From Pleodorina starrii (taxonomy: Eukaryota; Chlorophyta; Chlorophyceae; Chlamydomonadales; Volvocaceae): 64,000 nt of DNA. Below, one piece after another: positions 1 to 11,757 of the stretch (position 1 is the stretch's first letter; every line of letters begins with the position of its first letter). The DNA lies in the NCBI GenBank assembly GCA_030267565.1, contig BRXU01000018.1, positions 1,364,001 to 1,428,000 on the forward strand, written 5' to 3'. The translations under genes were made by a program, and so were the position numbers. Under the pieces are notes generated by a model, which saw only the letters and a list, made by a program, of their open reading frames with translations, did not search any database and was not told the origin of the DNA.

Positions 1-1563
1 GCACGACACAGAGCAGTTTGCCATCGCCATTCTTACGCTGATCATTGAAGAAACTAGCATCGTGCTTCGCTCCGACCAGCGACCACCGAAACTTGTCCGT
101 ACGAGCAACCCGTACTACTGCAGTTATCGTTGGCTTTGACAAAAGAAATGACAACCCCGGCACCACAAGGCAATAATACGTAATTTCACAGGCCTCAGAG
201 TCCACATGACTGGACAGAAAACAGCAGGATGTCGAGGAGGTGAATCGGCGTCAGCGAATACCACCTGGAACCGTTACAACTGAACCGGTTCGCTACCCGT
301 CGCGCACGCACCGACCAGTACACTGTATGCCTGGTGCCAACCCTCGCTGCGACCTCAAGAGACGCAGTGCCAGCAGAGCTTCCGCCAGCTATTCATCGGC
401 CTTTCAATACAAGGATCATCCAGTACCCAGAGGTGGTTCGTAGCGAATGCGACTGGAGGCATGCTGTAGGAGGAGGGGGCAAGGCACTGCGACCTTGGGT
501 GGCGCAACCTTGCAACGCCGCGGAAGCGCGGATGAGTGTCGAAGGCTGCGGACCTTGTCATTAATGGTAACGATGGCCGTGTGCATTACCATTAATGACA
601 ACGTCCGCTACCGTGGGCGTGAGGAGGGGGGAGGGGGGCAGATCAACCCTCCGTTGCTGCAAAGCGAGAAGCTATCCAGCGAACTGGGGGAGCCACCCAT
701 TACGGCGTTGTCCCTCAATCCCACCGAACCCAGATTGCTTCCTCCTTCCCGAGGCTTCCCGCCGACCCAATGCCGACCCAGTGCCGCCTGCATTGTCACT
801 GACCGCCCTTTCCCTACCCGCTCTCTGTGGCGGGTAATTATTCTTCTGCAAGGGCTGGTCTGGTACCGGTACCGGTAGAGGCGCGGATGCCCCTTGATGG
901 GCTTTTGCGCCCGCCCCACGCACGACCCGTGAAGCGAAGGCGCTTATCGCGTTACTCGTCGCAAGCTGGCTCGCTCCCAAATGTGTGCGAGGGTGCGACC
1001 GCGGGAAGCGGGAAGCGGGGCAGCATCCGTCGTGCAGCATCGCAACATTATTTGATCTGTGCCACGTCATCGCGACAGCTGTCAGAGCCTTTTTACTGGG
1101 CTGCGAAATTGGGTGACATCTTCAGAGCTTTCAGTAGGGAATGCCCGTCAAAAGCTTTATCAATAGCTTCATGCGATCTCGCGGATCAATCCTCGCGAAA
1201 CAAAATTGGCCAACCCTGCCCAACCGCCCTCCCAACTGCTCGCCTAGCTCGCTTCACATCTGCTCATTTGGGGTAGGGCGCATGCTGACGGCTGCACGAG
1301 GGAGTCCTTGCCGGATCCCTCTATCTCTTTCTTACCCCGCCGGTCGTTCGTGCGCAGGGTGCGCACGCCTTTGCACACCCCAAAGTAAAGAAGCAGTCTG
1401 GTTCGGGTGCGCTTCCCTTTGCCATAGTCGTGTCCGTTGCAGTGCATGGCCCTCTGGCCCGCTGGCCCTACCCTCCTCACGAGGGTCTGGCGCCCCCTGT
1501 AACAACAACAAAACGAATAATCGAGGAATATCGATCAAGACAGGCAGGTAGATGCAAGCTATA
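1..1563. other. Intergenic, no gene recognised
   Basis: No reading frame here resembles a known family. A short frame open from the left edge (2..139, plus, ending TGA) has a plausible amino-acid mix and could be the last exon of a gene lying outside the window, but nothing confirms it. The stretch holds a 15-bp inverted repeat at 556-600 and a block at 1469-1505 that recurs at 20439-20475. Confidence 0.5.
556..600. repeat. 15-bp perfect inverted repeat (hairpin)
   Basis: TGTCATTAATGGTAA at 556-570 is the exact reverse complement of 586-600, with a 15-nt spacer. The AT-rich arms stand out from the GC-rich surroundings. Function unknown; it could be a protein-binding palindrome or a miniature-element remnant. 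Confidence 0.75.
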
Positions 1564-1635
1564 AGCTCGTGCTGAGATTCGAACTCAGGTTGGTGGATTC
1601 AAAGTCCACAGTGCTCACCACTACACCACACGAGC
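1564..1635 (-). tRNA. trnQ-UUG: tRNA-Gln (anticodon UUG)
   Basis: Read on the minus strand this is a 72-nt cloverleaf. The acceptor arms GCTCGTG (1629-1635) and CACGAGC (1565-1571) pair fully and the discriminator is U. The anticodon stem GTGGA/TCCAC encloses the loop CTTTGAA, giving anticodon UUG for glutamine CAA codons. The T arm CTGAG-TTCGAAT-CTCAG and an A-box-like GGTGTAGTGG are present. No CCA is encoded and there is no intron, as expected for a nuclear tRNA gene. The nearest downstream T run on the minus strand is TTTT at 1510-1513. Confidence 0.95.
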
Positions 1636-2119
1636 GAGTGATGGCCGTCGTACTTTTCCAGATGTAAGCGCGAGATTTTTAATGCTATATAACACAATCC
1701 CATTAGTCGTGTTGGGTTGGGGCCGCTGCGGGCCGCTTGGAGTGCAGCATGCAGTACGGCGTGTTGTGACGGAAGTCGCTGGCTTCGGTACGTTGGTGGG
1801 GCGCGCGGCTGGGTGGGACAACCGGCAGGCATCGTGGCAGAGTGAGGCCGGCCTTCGGCGCATTGTGAAGCCAGAGCAATGACTAGTGAGGTATGCCATC
1901 AGGCGAATGACAAATACATTTCTGCGGATGCCAACGAGGAGGGAGTGCGGGGCCTGTGTTGCGGGGCTGCATGTTGGGGAGTTTGGACGGTTTGGACGGC
2001 TTACGATATCATCTTTACCGCTGCGATGGTGTACCGGGCGACCTTACCTTTCAACTTCCGGGGCCGTCCTCGCACGCTCCGTAACCTCCACACCGCCTTC
2101 AAGCGCATGCGCATGCTTA
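1636..2119. other. Intergenic, no gene recognised
   Basis: Spacer between the tRNA gene and the likely 3' end of the BAR-domain gene. No supported coding frame, repeat or RNA was seen. Confidence 0.5.
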
Positions 2120-2124
2120 TTACA
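2120..2124 (-). terminator. Putative TGTAA polyadenylation signal
   Basis: TGTAA, the usual volvocine polyadenylation signal, occurs on the minus strand about 720 nt past the stop codon of the BAR-domain gene. It is the first one I found downstream. The assignment is an inference. Confidence 0.4.
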
Positions 2125-2845
2125 GCCTGGGCCGACCCAACCTTGCACTTTCATCGCCCACATTCCAATGCCGGTTCATTGAGGCCAAACAATCAATCAG
2201 CGTCAGGTGGTACCTTAGGGGGCGTGTCACTCCCGACTCCTGACTCCTCGCAGCAGCAGCAGCAGCAGCAGCAGCGCCCGCTGCCCCGAACCCGCTCTGC
2301 TCCAACTGCCCACCGGCACCACCACCACCACTACTAAGATGACAACCGCCGGCGCTTCAACGACTGTCTTACTACTACATACACACTGATTGGGTCGTTC
2401 GCAAACGCGAGCCTCGTACAAGCCATTTGACCATGCAAACGTTGACTGTACGACAATTCCCTGTAGGTCCAACCGGCGGCCGAAGGGTCGTCACTGGCGG
2501 GCGACGGCGCTCTTCATAACGGGGGAGGGGGGCACGGGCGGCGCCAAAAACCCCCGGAGGCGGAGAGGGGGGAGGGGGATAGCCACTCATCACCTACTCC
2601 CGCTGCTCGCCGACGGAGGAAATGGCGGGGTCGGGCTCCTGGCCGCGGCCCCCCGCCTCCGCCTCCGCCGCCTCCGCCTCCGCCCCTCCCTCCCCTCCCT
2701 CCGGCGGGGGCACCGGCTGCCGCTCGGCCGCCTCCCCCGCCTCCTCCCGAGATGGAGACGGCGGCTGCGACGACCCCTTCCCCCGCCCCTCCGATACCCG
2801 CGTGTCGGGAGGGGCGCCGCCCGCACCCCCCGCCCCCAGGAGAGG

Positions 2846-5800
2846 CTACGGAGCCGCCTCCCCCCCACCGGTGGACTTATCCTCCTTCGCCTCCTCCTTC
2901 GTCTTCGTCTCCGTCTCCGTCTCCGTCTCCGTCTCCGTCCCCATGCGGCCGGCGTCATCGGGGCTCTGCGGAGCGGCGCCTGCGACGCCGCCGGCGGTGG
3001 GGGTGTCTGCGGCGGCTCCGCCGGCGGCTCCGCCGCTGCCGGCGGCGGCGGCTGCGGCTGCCTTGTTTGGCGCCTCACGCTCCCCTCGGTGCCTGTCCTT
3101 GTCCTTGTCCTTGGCGCGTCGGTGCATGCGAGCCTCCTGCGCACGGGCGGCCGGGCGGTTGGGTGGGAATGAATGAAGATGCCTTCAGTACTTTTAGAAT
3201 GTGTGAATGTGTGAACGTGTGAGCCATTAGTCCCCCGTCCCCCCTCCCCCGTCCCCCTCCCCCCTACCGGGCCCTTACAGGTCCTGCCTGTCAGGTCCCA
3301 ACCCACTCGACTCCCACCTCCGGGATAAGCCCGCCTCCTCCTCCCCTTCCCCCCAGCCAAGACCACCCACCGCCCCTCCCCCCTGCCACTATCCTCGCTC
3401 CCCACCCCCACCACCACCCCCACCCCTCACCCCCTCCCCCACGCCCCCTCACCCCTCCAACATCTCACCGCGACTCTTGCCGGCACCGGCTCCAGCACCC
3501 CCGCGGGTCCCCCGCCCGCGGGGCCGCCCTCCGCCGTCAGCACCCCCGCCGCGCCCGCCTCCAGGCAGCCAGCTAGCCAGGCTCTCAGGTGCGCCGCCCC
3601 CCGCACCAGCCAGCCCACCTCCTCAGCCAGGAGCTGCTCGGCGGAATCGAACTCGGAAGACAGGGCGGCGGTGGCGCCGTCTTGTGTATGGGGGGGAAGG
3701 GGTAAGGGGGAGGGGGAGGGAGGGAACGGGGGAGGGAAGGAATGGAGGGGGAGGGAAGGAATGGAGGGGGAGGGGCATGGAGGTGCAGGAGGGGGTTTAA
3801 AGAGTGTAATGCATGCAGGAGGGCGGGGTATGGAAGGTGGTATGGAGGAGGGGGGGATTAACAAGAAGGCCCGTAGGTGCGTACTTTGCAGCCCCGCCCT
3901 GCCCCCCTTGGTCCCGCCCCCCCCCTCCTTCCCCTCCCAAATGACAAGGAACACACCCACACACCCACACACCCTCACCCACATCCGGCGGAGGCGGCGG
4001 ATGCGCCGCCGCCGCCGCCGCCGCGGGCGGTGTTGCGGCCTCCGCAGCCTCCCCGGCCTCACCAGCTCCCGCTCCCTGCTGCTGCTGCTCCCCCGCCGCC
4101 GCAGCAGCAGCTGCCGTCGTGCCCTCCACGCCTCCCGCCGTCTCCGTCTTCTCCTTCTCCTTGTCCTCGGGGAGTTCGGCCGCCGCGGGCGTGGCGCCCG
4201 GTGTGTGGGCAGCAGCAGCGCCGGTGGTCTTGCGTGCGGCGGAGTGCAGCTTGGATTCGAGCTTGCGGGCGGCTTGCAGACGCAGCTGACAGTACCGGAG
4301 GGGGAGGTGGGGGCGGGGGCGGGGGACGTTCGTTGCGATGCGGGGGGCAGTGCGACTGACTGTCTATGTGTATAAGCTTAGGCTCCCTGCCTGCCTGCCC
4401 CAGTTTTTCATTAACTGACAAAAATCTTCAAACCTATATTAGTAGTAACATATTGGAGGCTTGTGATATTTATGAATTGAAGTTGCACACCTCCCTCCCA
4501 ACCATATACGGTTATGGCCTTGCACACCTCCCTACCATGCATGTAGCCCAACCCCCCACCCCCCCACCCACCACACCCACCCACCACACCTCCCGACCTC
4601 CCCCCCCCTCCCCCCGGGGCAGCTACATCCTCGGGGGGGATAAGGCCCACCTTGGCATCTTCGAAGGTCCCCAGCCACACACTGATCGGCAGCTGCAGCG
4701 CTTCGAAGCGGGCGACCAGGGAGGGCTCCAGGGAGGAAAGCAGGGACGAGTGGAAGTCGCTGCCGTACAGGCGCTCGTGGGAGGTGGGCGGAGGCGGCTC
4801 CACGGCAGCCAGCCGAGTCGTCGTCGCGGCGGCGGCGCCGGCGGCGCCGCCGGCCCCGGGCGCCACCACTGTGTCGTACAGTCCTGGCAGCTGTGAGTCT
4901 CTCAGAAAGGAGCCCACACCGCCCAGGAACACTGCCCCGGGGGGGGGGGGTAACCAAAACGGCCCCGGAGGAGGGGGGTGCGTTCAGAGCGACAAGCGGG
5001 AGGGGGCGGCGGGGGTGAGGGGTGAGGGGGGCGGGGGGCGTGGAGCAAGGAAGGGGGGGAGGGGGGCGGGGTGCTGGTTCTGACAGGGTCGGAATGGTGT
5101 AGGTGCGTGTGCATGTGCATGTGCATGTGCGTGTGTGCCTTTCAGCATGTCCGGCCCCGCGCTCAGCGCCCAGCATAACATACTTATGTGCTATATTTAT
5201 GTCATATATGTGTGTATCCACGATGGAGATGTATAATTATTTGAAGCAACGGAAAATTTTAGTGCGAGTAGTATACTCCTTGTACGACCAGGCCGTCCAG
5301 GCGCGAACACACAACGCGGCGCCCAAAAGAAATCATCAGCCGCCCGATCATCCGCAAAGGCTCTTATCACTCGGTCAAATCGAGTTTCGTCGCACCAAAT
5401 GCCCACTCCCCCACTCCCCCACTCCCTCTTCCCACCGGGTTGGCTCTGTGGGTCGCGCTCTTGTCTTGTTGGCACAACGCCGCGTCACAGCAGTCGCAGC
5501 AGTCGCGCCAATGGATGACCCATGGGTCGGTCGCGCGCGCAGCGGGTGGCCCCGCCCCGCCCCGACCCGACCCGACGCATGCACCCACACACACAAACAA
5601 ACACGAACAAACACACACAAACACACGCACGCACACACGCACCCTCACAAGCACGCACATACACGCACCCTCTGTCGCTGCTCGGAACTCCCGGACGTGT
5701 TTGGTGAGTTTGTTGAGGTCCTTCTCAAAGCCCACCATCTCGTCCAGACTGTACGTGTGGCGATCCAGGGGCGAGGAGCCGTCCAGCGGGTGCGAGTGCG

Positions 5801-6429
5801 CATGGGGGTGCGGACCACCGCCGGTGGAGCGGCGCGGGGCGGTGGTGCGGCCCTCGCCGCCCAGCCCCAGCGCCTTCGTTATCTGTGCGGGTGGTGGTGC
5901 GGGTGGTGGGCACCACGGAGGGCGTTGGGGGTTGGGGGGTATCCACGTTTAGGCCGGAGCCCGTAAACGGTATCGAACGGTAACGGAGGGCGTTGGGGGC
6001 GGTGGGGAGGGGAGGAACACAACGAAGCGATGGTCGATGCGTGGGGAGGGAGCCTTATGTGGTTATTTATGGGAGTGGGACCTGGTCTACAGCGGGAGGG
6101 CGGGAGGGCGCTGCTGCTGACGTTATTAAGAGCTCGCTCGCCGGTGTCGATATCGCGACCGCTGCTGCCTGCTGGGGCTTTGCGGCTTGGCTCCTCATCG
6201 TCGTGCGCGCGTGCGTGCCTACGAGCATTGGGCTAGAACGGTTGGCAATCAAACGCGCCAGCGTGGCGCGTTCGCGCGCGGTCGAGGGAGACAAGCGTCA
6301 GCGCACAGCCGCACACTGTCTGCCCGCCCGCTAATCATCGAAACAGAAGCAGGAAGTCGGAAGGGAAGAAAGCAATTCAGACACGCAGCAGTCCAGCGCT
6401 CGCGGTGATTACCTTACCTTGGCCCACAT
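2846..6429 (-). CDS. BAR-domain-like protein
   Basis: Six exons, complement of 2846-3136, 3469-3680, 3979-4285, 4651-4931, 5669-5882 and 6418-6429, encode about 438 aa. The first exon is only 12 nt (ATG TGG GCC AAG, then donor GTAAGG) and joins in phase 0 to KALGLGG. The middle reads as three BAR-type helical segments: about residues 53-95 (FEKDLNKLTKHVREF), 150-190 (LPISVWLGTFEDAK, then KLESKLHSAARK), and 285-325 (FDSAEQLLAEEVGWLVRGAA). Helices 2 and 3 are separated by a long Ala/Pro/Gln-rich insert. The tail is charged (KDKDKDRH) and carries a Thr-Glu repeat before TAG. BAR domains form curved dimers that bind and bend membranes in endocytosis and trafficking. The family call rests on pattern recognition of helix residues and needs a profile search; the tiny first exon is the least certain part. 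Confidence 0.6.
2908..2940. repeat. Hexanucleotide microsatellite inside the BAR gene
   Basis: A CTCCGT hexamer is repeated about five times. On the minus strand it encodes an alternating Thr-Glu run near the C-terminus of the BAR-domain-like protein. Length polymorphism would stay in frame. Confidence 0.8.
5940..5962 (+). repeat. Dispersed short repeat, TATCCACGTATAGGCC family
   Basis: One member of a family preceded by a G run, often followed by GGAGCCCG. Other members lie near 7208, 9689, 10355, 10380, 11012, 19778, 27887, 32604, 32627 and 36787. Most sit in introns or directly beside exons, always in this orientation. Confidence 0.7.
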
Positions 6430-7635
6430 CGGATGCTGTCACTGCTCGGCGTCCGCGTCAGCGGCAGCTGCAGCGGCTTGAGCCAAGCAGGCTTCTAATT
6501 CTGATAATGGAAATTAAGCGGCTTTCTTTTGAGGGTTGGTCGACGAACAAGCTTTGAAAGGGCGACGCGAAACACCGAAGACCCTTCAGGTGACAGAGGG
6601 AGGCATTGGTCAGCAACGAAAAGGTTGCTCTCGTACAGCGAGCGAACGCGGGAAGCAAGCTGTTGTACCGCCACCTTTGCTTTGGACCGCTGCCAACACG
6701 TTCTGTGCTACATACCGTTGATGTGCGCATTGATGTTCGACGCCGCGCGCCAACGACAACTTGCTGGATAGATGGCGTGCTCGGCAGGCGGGTAAGCAAG
6801 TCACCACCCATCACGAGGCTTGGGGCTCACAAGCGATACATGCTCTCGCGTGGTTCGGGCAGCAGCAGCGCGGATCGATGCATGCATGCATGGGTTGCTG
6901 GTCCACATGCATAATTTATTTTCGCAGACGGCGAGCAGCTCCACTCTAGATGGGCGGTGATTTGTACCGGTACCGGTAGGTAGTCGATCGAGAGGTGCTG
7001 ATGGACGGACCGCATACGTACATACGTACACGCACAGCCGACTGAGGCACCTGCTCATCCATCCAGCAGAATCACCCGGTGTGTGTGCGCGTGTCTGCCG
7101 TCGCGAGCGAGGTAGTGACCCGTGGGTCGGTCCTTCTCGTTTCGCGGTTCACAAGCAAAAACACCGCACTAAGCTAGCAATAACATTTCTGATTTATTGG
7201 GGGGGGTTATCCACGTACAGGCCGGAGCCCGGGGGGGTGGAGATTTCTGCATTGCATTGTAATAAGCACCATGTTGCGGAGACCTCTGCTTGGTCAGTCA
7301 GGGCCCCCCTGCTGTAGCTCGGCTCGCCGTGATTACCAAAAGGTTTGGGCGACAGGTGTCGCGACCGCTGCAATGCTGCACTGCACCTACCGGTAATGGA
7401 ATGGGCCGGACCCGGACCGCAGTAGGTGGCTTTGTGATGGGCGGTGCGGATGGGTGCCGTCACCGACTCGACTGAATTGGCTTTCCCGCAGCCGTCCCTG
7501 GTGGCGCCACTGGGGGGGCAATGGCTGGGGTGGTGGATCTCGACGGCCCCGCTCAGCAGATGCAGCAGATGCGGCACTCGCTCTCTGATTTCCGTAAACG
7601 TCGGCTTCAGGTTCCATCATCTATTCAGCGACGGC
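6430..7635. other. Intergenic, probable BAR-gene 5' region
   Basis: Lies between the start codon of the BAR-domain gene and the likely poly(A) site of the dihydrouridine synthase gene, so it should contain the promoter and 5' UTR of the former on the minus strand. No coding frame is supported. It holds the palindrome GACCCGTGGGTC at 7117 and a TATCCACG-family repeat at 7208. Confidence 0.45.
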
Positions 7636-7640
7636 TTACA
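7636..7640 (-). terminator. Putative TGTAA polyadenylation signal
   Basis: TGTAA on the minus strand about 750 nt after the stop codon of the dihydrouridine synthase gene, the first one seen downstream. Long 3' UTRs are normal in volvocine algae. Confidence 0.4.
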
Positions 7641-7774
7641 CAGATGCCTCACTGTACAGGGCGGGCGCGCACGTCACGTCATCCCCTCGCTACGCAGCCC
7701 TCTGCCCCCTCTGCCTGCCTGCCTGCCTCCCGTAAGCGGCGGCAACGCGCTCCAAAAGCCGACCAACGACCAAG

Positions 7775-7819
7775 CATCGCATCGCATCACATCGCATCGC
7801 ATCACATCGCATCGCATCA
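7775..7819. repeat. 15-bp tandem repeat, three copies
   Basis: CATCGCATCGCATCA is repeated three times without change, in the presumed 3' UTR of the dihydrouridine synthase gene. Confidence 0.9.
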
Positions 7820-8387
7820 CAGCTGACGTGTTCGTTTGCGCGCACGCAGAGCCCGCAGCCGCATGGTGCGCCGCACTCCCCTGCTGATCCCCACCGAAGG
7901 TAACCACCACCACCACCTCGTCCTGGTCCTGGGCTCCGCGCCGCTGCATCCCTCCCTGGCCCCTGCTCCCTACCTGCGCGCATGCATGCATACACACACA
8001 CCCGCCTATCACGCCTACACATGTGCCCGCCATGCAGCCCGCCCATCACACTCGTCCCTCGACCCTCCAGCCCTCCACCCCATTCGCTGTGTCTTAGGGT
8101 TCACCCTTATCACTCTCCACTCCACTCCACTCGATACGGCTTGGCCCTCGCTCACTTCACTCACCTACCTCACTTACTCACTCACAGCCTCTCCCCCCTC
8201 AGCCTGGGGCCTGCCACCCCTGCCACTCTCCCACTCCTCCGCCCCCCTCATACCTCCTGCCACGTCACGTCACGTCACGTCCCGCGCTTGCTCACACCCG
8301 CCATCATCACCACTCCACGTCACTCCACGACACACACACCACCCTGCCTCTCCCCCCCACCCCCAAACTCCCCGCTCCCTCTCTCCC

Positions 8388-11300
8388 TCACGCCGCCGCC
8401 AGCTCCCGCACCCGCTTGTTCATGTGGTCGTACAGCACCCGCCTCGAGGGGCCCCCCGCCGGCCAGCCCCGCTCCACCTGCTCACACAGCGCCCCCACCA
8501 GCTGCCCCGCGGAGCAGTCCCCGGGGGTGCGCCGCAGCAGCCCCTCCGCCGCCTCCGCCAACTGCGGTGAGGAGGCGAACAGGTAGCGCATCACCACCTT
8601 GAGACGACCAAACGACTTGACCGCGTTCACCTCAACACCGCCGCCGCCGCCGCCGCCGCAGACGCCAACGTCGTCTCCGGAACCGGCGCCGCCGCTGACG
8701 CCGCTACCCTCCCGTTGTCGCTGCCGCCACGACGACGCGTCCACTCCCACCTCCTCCGCGTCCCCATCCGACCGCCCGCCCGCCCTGGATTCTGAATCTG
8801 AATCTGGATCTAAATCTGGATCCGTGGACGTGACGAGCGACCCGCGGGTCGGGGGTTCGCTGTCCCGGAACCGCTGCGCCCCTTCCTGCTGGGGCTGGGG
8901 CTGCGGCTGCTGCTGCTGCTGCTGCTGCTGGTGCCGCCGGGTCGTGTGCTGGAGGCCGGTGTCGATACCCGGCACGAAGTGGGCCGCATAGGCCCTCAGA
9001 AAGTCCTGAATCAGATCCGCCTCGCTCAGCCCCGACCAGCGGCTCTGCCACCGCCACTCCCACTCCCCGGAACCCGACCCCGACCACGACCCCGACCCGG
9101 ATGCTCCCCTTTCCCCTGCTGCCGCTGCTGCCGCTGCCGCAGCGGCCTCGTCGTCTGCTCCGCGGCTGCTGAAGCTGTGTCGTATTCGGTGGAAGATCAG
9201 CGGGTCGTGCACCGCCCCCCGCCCCACCATGAGGCCGTGGCAGCCGGTCTCCCGCAGCAGCGCGTGGGCGCGAGACACGGACACCACGTCGCCGTTGCCG
9301 ATCTGCGGCGGCGGCAACCCGGACCCAGGACCCGGACCAGAACCCGGGGGAGGGAGGGAGGGAGGATGGACAGGCAGGAAGGCCGGAGGGCAGGAGAGGA
9401 GGAGGTGTCAGGTGTGTGTGTGTAGACTATGCCGGTCCCAGCCCCAATCAAACATCCTGTTCCTCTCCCCACCCACACAAAACCTCCCATCCGCCCAACC
9501 CCCCCTCTCCCCCCCCCACCACGGGTATATCCAGCAGCTCCACCGCTCGGGCGATGAGGCCCCAGTCCGCAGCCCCCGAGTAGGCCTGACCCCGGGTGCG
9601 GGGGTGCAGAGTCACGAAGGAGGCACCCGCCTCCTGCGTGCACGAGCGAGTGGGTGTGTGTATGTGTATTTGGAGGTGGTGGTGCGGGTATCCACGTATA
9701 GGCCGGGGGGGAGGATGAGGGGGGCCCCGCGAATCAGGGGGCCCAAAAGAGGGGGCGCAGGACAGAGGTCAGCCGAGGAGGGGGGGTCAGAGTACGGTAG
9801 GTCCCTCTCCCTCTCCCTCACCCTCAACCGGCGCCCGTGTGCCAACCACAACCAGAGCCCACTCCCAGCCCGGAGTGCCCTTCCCCGCGCCCGATGCTCC
9901 ATAAAACAAACCCTTTTAACCCCTGATCACATCCCCCTGCCACGCCCCCAGCTCCCTACCTCTCGAACCTTGTCCCCCGCTACAACCCCAACCCCAACCC
10001 CATCCCCCCGTTCCCACCACCGCCCCCAACCCCCGCCCCCAACCCCCGCGCCCCGGCCCTGTGCCCCGACCACACCCGCCCCACCCCCTCCCCCTCCCAC
10101 CTCCACCCCCGCCCCCCCACCTGCGCCGCCAGCAGGTTATCCTCCAGCAGGCTGGTGTCGTCGAACCCCGCCCTCAGTTTGACGGACACGGGTGCCTCCC
10201 CGCCCACCTCCCGCACCATAGCCTCCACAATGTCCCCCAGCAGTCGGGGGGTGCGCAGCAGGGAGCTGCCCGCACCGTTGCCGGTGACGGTGTTCGCGGG
10301 GCAGCCGCAGTTGAGGTCCACTCGGGGGGCGCCGCGGACCTGACAGAGGGGGGGTATCCACGTATAGGCCCAGGGGGGTTATCCACGTACGGTATAGGCC
10401 GGAGCCCAGGGGGGGCCCAGGGGGGGAGGGCTACCTTGACCCCCCACCAATCGTGAGCCCAGCCCAACCCAAGATGTGCATGCAGGAGAACGCGTGCGCC
10501 GCCACCGCACCCACCCGACTCCCCTACGCCCCCTCGCGACCCCAACCCCGCTGAGCCCCACTTGCCTCGCTGCGGCCTCATCTCTTTTCTTAACCCCCTC
10601 CTTCCCCTCCCTCTTTGGGCCGTCAATCTGTCACACGCCAACCCCCTCCCTCCCCTCCCCCCCTCTCCCTCTCACCTGCACCAGGTACCTTGCCGCCATG
10701 CCCATGTACTCGGGGTTGCTGCCCATGATCTGAGCACCCAGCGGAATGCCGCCACCACCACCACCACCCGCTCCCCCTCCCCCGCCACCGTCATCTCCTC
10801 CCCCTCCTCCTCCCAGCCGGCCCAGCCCGCTGAGTCCCTGCAGCTCGCGGGGGTCGTAGCGGGCGGGGGAGGTCACACCGCGGATGGAGCCCAGCGGGTT
10901 GTCACTGCGGCCGGGGATGCGCAGGAACTCTGGGGGGAGGGGAGTCAGGGGGGGGCCGAGGGACGGGAGGAAAGGGAGGGGCGAGAGGGATGGGGATGGG
11001 ATGGGGGGGGGTAATCCACGTATAGGCCGGAGCCCGTACCGGTAAACGGTAATGGGGGGGATGTGGCGGCAGTGGCGGTCGAGCCGGTGGGCGGTGCAGT
11101 TTGAAGCTTCACGGGGGCCCAAGGTGGGGCCGGTGGCGGGTGCGGGGGTGAACCACAGAGGGACGCACCGGGGGGTTGGGGGGCAGCGTGGGGGGTGGGC
11201 GATGGGAGGGCCAGAGTGAGCGCGGAGGGGACGGCGTGGCATGTTGCCGAGGACCCCGCCGGCTCTTGCGCCTTTGCCCTGTATACTCGCTTCCTCACCA

Positions 11301-11700
11301 GTGCACTAGTACCCCAAACGCGTTGGGGACGCATCCGGACCCCTTGCCCCATCATCGCGCGTCACCCACCTGTGCACGCCTCATCGAACCCGCCGATGGT
11401 CGCCGCGAGTGCGCGCCGGAAGGGCCGGTCCGCCAGGTTCTCCATCGGCGCCAGAAATAACATCGGGCAGCTGCCTTGCCCATACTTGTAGCCTTTCAGG
11501 CGGCCGACATAATCAATGGACGGCGTGCCGTCAATGCCCTGCGACGAAGCGCGTGCTGCGGTCGTAGACGCCCTTTGCCGCCGCTGCAGCAGATTCCATG
11601 GTGCCATATGCGCTCCGCCGGCTGACACATTCCGCCTCGAGGTAGATGGCTCACCAGCTGTCCTTACGGTTCCATTCAGAAGTTCAGAAAAAGAGGGCAT
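8388..11700 (-). CDS. tRNA-dihydrouridine synthase, DusC-like
   Basis: Five exons, complement of 8388-9302, 9520-9633, 10121-10339, 10676-10929 and 11370-11700, give about 610 aa in an unbroken frame. The enzyme reduces uridines of tRNA to dihydrouridine with FMN and NADPH. The FMN-barrel motifs appear in order: LAPMENLADRPFR (exon 1), GSNPEYM, DLNCGCPANTV with the catalytic Cys and PVSVKLRAG (exon 3), TLHPRTRGQAYSG (exon 4), then IPVIGNGD across the exon 4/5 junction and GLMVGRGA in exon 5. The NCGCP motif and the EF residues after the first exon junction resemble bacterial DusC more than eukaryotic Dus1-4. Exon 5 carries a long Gln/Ser/Gly-rich insert between the barrel and the C-terminal helical region. 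The start is the first ATG of the frame; the upstream in-frame codons are non-ATG. Targeting is unclear. Confidence 0.88.
10355..10406 (+). repeat. Two adjacent TATCCACG-family repeats
   Basis: Two members of the dispersed family lie head to tail here (10355-10370 and 10380-10406). The second has a short CGG insertion splitting the core. They lie in the intron just upstream (on the minus strand) of dihydrouridine synthase exon 3. Confidence 0.75.
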
Positions 11701-11752
11701 TTCGTTTCCAGGACAAATAAGTCGCTGACAAATAAATGTCACCAAGGTAACA

Positions 11753-11757
11753 TTACA
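11753..11757 (-). terminator. Putative TGTAA signal between TIMELESS and DUS genes
   Basis: TGTAA on the minus strand about 385 nt after the TIMELESS stop codon and only about 50 nt before the start codon of the co-oriented dihydrouridine synthase gene. If it is used, the spacer is very compact and the downstream promoter overlaps the upstream 3' UTR. Confidence 0.35.

Noticed and set aside
2..139. Short open frame at the left edge as a gene exon
   Set aside because: No splice site, family match or poly(A) signal supports it; noted only in the spacer entry.
2251..2275. CAG run as a poly-Gln coding tract
   Set aside because: It lies in the spacer past the BAR-gene stop, with no supported reading frame around it.
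2590..2845. Extension of the BAR protein past TAG at 2846
   Set aside because: The frame continues open to a second TAG near 2593, but this needs readthrough or a minute intron; the first stop is simpler.
6067..6294. Minus-strand frame as the first BAR-gene exon
   Set aside because: Its first codon is TTG and its only donor (GTCCCA) is poor; the ATG plus GTAAGG at 6412-6429 fits phase and consensus better.
7775..7819. CRISPR-like array
   Set aside because: Direct 15-bp repeats without spacers in a eukaryotic 3' UTR; a plain minisatellite.
11701..11745. Longer N-terminus for the dihydrouridine synthase
   Set aside because: The upstream open codons begin with TTG, not ATG; the first ATG is at 11700.
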